Origin: Limnohabitans sp.
GTDB lineage: Bacteria > Pseudomonadota > Gammaproteobacteria > Burkholderiales > Burkholderiaceae_C
Length of the DNA stretch: 6,023 bases
Assembly (NCBI GenBank): GCA_023260735.1
Contig: JALQUL010000329.1
Coordinates: 1 to 6,023, forward strand
Direction: 5' to 3'
Positions 5,144-6,023 of this stretch are shown piece after piece. The translations under genes were made by a program, and so were the position numbers. The notes beneath the pieces were generated by a model. The model made no database searches, was not told the origin of the DNA, and was given only the letters and a program-made list of their open reading frames with translations. Each line of letters opens with the position of its first letter. Positions within the stretch are counted from its first letter, which is position 1.

Positions 5144-6023
5144 ATGGCCAGTATTGAGCTTCAATCCATTTATAAATCTTATAACGAGGGCCCTCTTGTT
5201 ATTAAAGATGTCAATCTTCAAATACAGCAGGGAGAGTTTTGTGTATTTGTAGGTCCCTCTGGTTGTGGCAAATCTACTCTTTTAAGAATGATTGCAGGTC
5301 TAGAAGATTTAAGCCAAGGCAGCTTAAAAATAGATGGTCAAATCATGAATGATGTGCCATCGGCCGATAGAGGCGTAGCCATGGTGTTTCAAAGTTATGC
5401 TTTGTTTCCTCACATGACAGTTTATGAAAATATGTCTTTTGGTATGAGGTTGGCAAAGGTCGATAAAAAAATAATTGATCAAAGAGTCAGGGTTGCTGCA
5501 GCTATGTTGCAACTCGACAATTTATTAGACCGTAAACCCAAAGCCTTATCGGGTGGACAAAGACAAAGGGTTGCGATTGGTAGAGCTATTGTGCGTCAAC
5601 CTGGGGTGTTTTTATTTGATGAACCCTTGTCTAATTTAGATGCTGCCTTAAGAGTGCAAACTCGTTTTGAAATTGCTAAGTTACATCGTGAATTTGGGCA
5701 GTCAAGTTCGGTTTATGTGACGCACGATCAAGTCGAAGCCATGACCTTGGCTGATAAAATTTTATTGCTCAATACGGGTGCTGCTACTGCCAAATACGGC
5801 AGCGTTGCCCAACATGGCACACCATTTGAACTTTATCATAGACCACGCAACCAATTTGTGGCTGGTTTTATTGGTTCGCCTAAAATGAATTTTGTCTCGG
5901 CTACTGTTACCACCATTGAGCCCGATTATCTAGTGGTTCAATTGGGTAGCGGAGAGCTGATCAAGGCTAAGGTAGTGGCTGGCGCTTTAAAGGTCGGTGC
6001 CAGTGTTACTCTTGGCATTAGGC
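5144..6023 (+). CDS. MalK/UgpC-type sugar ABC importer ATPase, 3' end cut by window edge
   Basis: This is the ATP-hydrolysing subunit of a carbohydrate importer, acting as a dimer on the cytoplasmic side of two permeases. The 293 codons present have no stop; relatives are about 350-370 residues. All motifs are intact: Walker A GPSGCGKS (37-44), Q-loop Gln83 in VFQSYALFPHMTVYENMSFG, signature LSGGQ (135-139), Walker B VFLFDE (155-160, catalytic Glu160), D-loop SNLDA and H-loop His194. FVAGFIGSPKMNF (238-250) marks the start of the C-terminal regulatory domain of the MalK/UgpC/MsmX group. Between LLLN and QHGTPFELY the loop (NTGAATAKYGSVAQ, about 210-223) is about seven residues longer than the usual NAGRIEQ. 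ATG 5144 gives MASIELQSIYKSY, the normal family start, though its Shine-Dalgarno is weak (GATGAGA, 11 nt away). Divergence from a LacI-type gene suggests sugar-inducible expression. The sugar is unknown; permease and binding-protein genes should follow beyond the edge. Confidence 0.95.
   Translation, partial: MASIELQSIYKSYNEGPLVIKDVNLQIQQGEFCVFVGPSGCGKSTLLRMIAGLEDLSQGSLKIDGQIMNDVPSADRGVAMVFQSYALFPHMTVYENMSFGMRLAKVDKKIIDQRVRVAAAMLQLDNLLDRKPKALSGGQRQRVAIGRAIVRQPGVFLFDEPLSNLDAALRVQTRFEIAKLHREFGQSSSVYVTHDQVEAMTLADKILLLNTGAATAKYGSVAQHGTPFELYHRPRNQFVAGFIGSPKMNFVSATVTTIEPDYLVVQLGSGELIKAKVVAGALKVGASVTLGIR

Noticed and set aside
5324..5512. Minus-strand open frame of 62 codons
   Set aside because: It is antisense to the intact Q-loop to signature region of the MalK-type ATPase, so it is a shadow.
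1..6023. Mobile element, CRISPR array, structural RNA gene or defence island
   Set aside because: No transposase, integrase, spaced direct-repeat array, tRNA-like fold or defence protein is visible; all genes belong to common chromosomal families.

Overview
The window looks like ordinary chromosomal DNA from a proteobacterium, most likely gamma or beta. The basis is protein family content: an Atm1-type ABC exporter, a YciA thioesterase, a DUF1223 secreted protein, a two-repeat YegP protein and a LacI/MalK-type sugar locus. The DNA leans AT-rich, especially between genes. I cannot name the genus from sequence alone. I see no insertion sequence, phage gene, CRISPR array, tRNA or rRNA, and no clearly undescribed multi-gene system.

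Layout, left to right. An Atm1/ABCB7-type half-transporter is on the minus strand and is cut by the left edge, so its last residues are missing. A 61-bp gap holding two overlapping divergent promoters separates it from a plus-strand YciA-type acyl-CoA thioesterase, whose stop codon lies inside an 11-bp terminator-like hairpin. Next, on the minus strand, are a secreted DUF1223 (thioredoxin-like, CxxC) protein and, upstream of it, a YegP/DUF1508 protein. Between these two is a strong 16-bp hairpin terminator. A good promoter for the DUF1223 gene is partly built from the same bases. Further right a minus-strand LacI-family repressor and a plus-strand MalK/UgpC-type sugar-importer ATPase diverge from a 355-bp intergenic region. 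The ATPase runs off the right edge.

How the genes may work together. The repressor and the ATPase form a classic divergent regulator/transporter pair. The LacI protein probably senses a sugar and controls an import operon whose first gene encodes the ATPase; the permeases and binding protein would lie beyond the window. The left-hand genes look like unlinked housekeeping or stress functions: thiol/metal-related export, CoA-ester turnover, an envelope thioredoxin-like protein and YegP.

The most interesting part is the lacI-malK intergenic region. It holds an exact tandem 10-bp repeat that duplicates an extended -10 element, the same octamer facing lacI, a CG-centred operator-like palindrome and several other inverted repeats. 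All promoter and operator calls are made by eye.
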